DNA of 64,000 nucleotides from positions 1,166,501 to 1,230,500 of the forward strand of contig NZ_JACJVJ010000001.1 of NCBI RefSeq assembly GCF_014237875.1, read 5' to 3'. The first letter of the stretch is position 1; each line of letters starts with the position of its first letter. A program made the translations under genes and the position numbers. Positions 62,892-64,000 of this stretch are shown here, piece after piece. The notes under the pieces were generated by a model. That model was not told the origin of the DNA and made no database searches. It saw only the letters and a program-made list of their open reading frames with translations. This DNA is from Parasphingopyxis marina (GTDB lineage Bacteria; Pseudomonadota; Alphaproteobacteria; Sphingomonadales; Sphingomonadaceae).

Positions 62892-63565
62892 TCTGCATTC
62901 CTCTCACTGGGTGTATCGGCCGACCCACCGAGCGCAATCGGGCCGATTTGACGATAGATGCGCATCGCTTCGGGGAAAAACTGCGCCCCGAAGGCGCCGG
63001 CAACGGCCTCCGGATCCGCGTCCCGGAACGAGACTTTGGCAAGCTGGCGCCAGGGCAGGGTGATTCCGCCGCGCTGGTCCGCATTCGCCTCGAGCAAATC
63101 CACGTTCAGATCGATCCCATCATGGACGATCGAACGCTTGTTCGGCAGGTCGTTGCCGAAGGCGAGCAGCGTATGGGTTCCGTCCCGGTTGCGGGTAGCG
63201 TCGCCGAAGATATCGGGGGCCGGAGCATCGCCATCGACCGGTGAATAGACCCAGGCGACATGGTCGTCCTCGAACACGCCGTTGGACGGCGTGAAATCCT
63301 TGGCATTCCGGGTAACATCGCGATGGATTGCGGCGACGTCGTTCTCGCGAAGTTCGTATATGGCGAGGCTTGGCCATTGCAGCAGATCCCCGACCGGCCG
63401 GTCGTCGGTCGCCCAGGCGCGGAACCCGCGTTCGAACCCCGGGCACAAATCCACCACATCCTGAAGGTGATGGCTATCATACCATTGATGGAATTCGTCT
63501 TCGCGACCCGATCGCGGGCGGCTCAATGCAAGGAAGATGTGCTGCCGTTTCAAATCCTGCCCCAT
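62888..63565 (-). CDS. EthD/dimeric alpha-beta-barrel-like protein
   Basis: Protein of 225 residues without signal peptide or membrane segment. The start RQHIFLALSRPRSGREDEFHQWYDSHHLQDVV (family region, residues about 8-39) has the F-x-x-W-Y-D-x-x-H pattern of EthD-type ferredoxin-like folds, which form dimeric alpha-beta barrels. EthD-type proteins accompany P450s such as the ether-degrading EthB, and here the gene overlaps a P450 by four bases. The second half (about 130-215) may be another such domain. An operator-like dyad lies just before the start. The assignment is from pattern only. Confidence 0.72.
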   Translation of the reverse strand: MGQDLKRQHIFLALSRPRSGREDEFHQWYDSHHLQDVVDLCPGFERGFRAWATDDRPVGDLLQWPSLAIYELRENDVAAIHRDVTRNAKDFTPSNGVFEDDHVAWVYSPVDGDAPAPDIFGDATRNRDGTHTLLAFGNDLPNKRSIVHDGIDLNVDLLEANADQRGGITLPWRQLAKVSFRDADPEAVAGAFGAQFFPEAMRIYRQIGPIALGGSADTPSERNAE

Positions 63566-63570
63566 GTTTT

Positions 63571-63583
63571 TTCGATTGACGAA
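63571..63583. promoter_or_regulatory. IclR-type operator, copy 4
   Basis: TTCGATTGACGAA fits TTCG-N5-CGAA and lies six bases before the EthD-like start codon. A reversed CGAA-N6-TTCG arrangement overlaps it (63580-63593). Its position would cover the ribosome-binding region or early message, suggesting that the promoter lies further upstream. Confidence 0.5.
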
Positions 63584-63803
63584 TTATATTTCGATATGCG
63601 ACGAAAGTCAAAGCCGCAAGGGCTTCCATAGGCTGCGGGATAATTTAACGGACTTCCGGGCAACGGAAGCGAACGGAAAGATGGAGTGGGATGTCAGAAA
63701 CACGCAGGATCGACAGGGTCGTCTTGACCGGCAATCGGCGAGGGCACTTCGTGGCCGTGTCGTCCGGATATGGGCGGTCCATTTCCTCCGTCTTTCCGGC
63801 ACT

Positions 63804-64000
63804 ATGATCGCCCGCAATACCGTTTCCGAAGATCCGTTGAACAGCGACGAGGCCGAAACGCCGCGCCGCTTTTTCTATGGCTGGACGCTGCTCGCGGTCT
63901 TCTGGTTCATCCTGTTCGTCAATCTTGCCTTCCCCATGACGGGAGGGTCGATCATCAATACGGCGATGGCGCAGGATCTCGGCTTTTCACGCGAGGCCCT
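63804..64000 (+). CDS. MFS transporter, N-terminal part (cut by window edge)
   Basis: ATG at 63804 opens a frame to the right edge (65 complete residues). A hydrophilic start (about 1-22) leads to RRFFYGWTLLAVFWFILFVN, the first membrane helix in the style of MFS carriers of the oxalate/formate or monocarboxylate type (FYGWxxL). MTGGSIINTAMAQDLGFSRE follows and is the usual loop before helix 2. It diverges from the EthD-like/P450 operon with 238 bases between and probably carries the substrate of this island. The rest lies outside the window. Confidence 0.75.
   Translation, partial: MIARNTVSEDPLNSDEAETPRRFFYGWTLLAVFWFILFVNLAFPMTGGSIINTAMAQDLGFSREA

Noticed and set aside
1-64000. tRNA or rRNA genes, insertion sequences, phage genes, CRISPR arrays
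   Set aside because: No transposase, integrase, terminal inverted repeats, cloverleaf-type segments or regularly spaced repeats were found when reading the sequence and the translated frames.

Overview
The window is high-GC DNA, densely coded on both strands, with no tRNA, rRNA, insertion sequence, phage module or CRISPR array that I can find. The lepB-rnc-era order, the many TonB-dependent receptors, and the cytochrome P450, CoA-transferase and MFS genes point to an alphaproteobacterium, most likely a sphingomonad (Sphingomonadales). This placement comes from gene content and protein style, not from a database search.

Region 1 (1-16 kb) is mainly housekeeping. It has era (cut by the left edge), rnc and lepB, an EF-hand protein beside an OmpR/histidine-kinase pair, an ABC-F ATPase, a LysR regulator facing an NHL beta-propeller protein, pgi and gor. 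A three-gene envelope cassette follows (74-residue membrane protein, methyltransferase, membrane sulfatase-like enzyme). Region 2 (16-27 kb) holds a sulfotransferase, a DauA-like D-amino-acid dehydrogenase, a tannase/feruloyl-esterase-like enzyme, an SDR reductase, a cupin/JmjC-like oxygenase, a sterol-desaturase-like enzyme, a Crp/Fnr regulator, DUF421 and acs.

Region 3 (26-31.6 kb) is a probable phosphate-responsive envelope locus: a GspC-like protein behind a Pho-box-like promoter, then a lipoprotein and a TonB receptor. A second Pho-box-like promoter precedes the cupin gene at 20870. Region 4 (31.7-37.2 kb) is a compact seven-gene cassette: SPFH-SHOCT protein, two zinc-ribbon DUF4178 proteins, a 55-residue protein, DUF350, a membrane-embedded spermidine-synthase-like enzyme and SpeD. 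It looks like a membrane-associated polyamine system and is the best candidate for an under-described system here.

Region 5 (37-52 kb) is catabolic and seems to be controlled by the MarR regulator at 41524. Four copies of an 18-bp dyad (core GTAG-N4-CTAYC) lie in front of an MFS gene, between a second MFS gene and an FAD oxidoreductase-marR operon, before a two-subunit aconitase X, and before a TonB receptor. Downstream are a TauD/TfdA-like dioxygenase, a nitroreductase, a thiolase-like protein without visible catalytic cysteines, a flavin reductase and an amidohydrolase. Region 6 (52-64 kb) has a shortened lycopene-cyclase-like protein and then a second catabolic island (MetE-like, VOC, citryl-CoA-lyase-like, TonB receptor, IclR, CoA-transferase, P450, EthD-like). 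Dyads of the form TTCG-N5-CGAA lie in the AT-rich divergent promoter at 55920-56367 and before the EthD-like/P450 operon, which suggests IclR control. A truncated MFS gene runs off the right edge.
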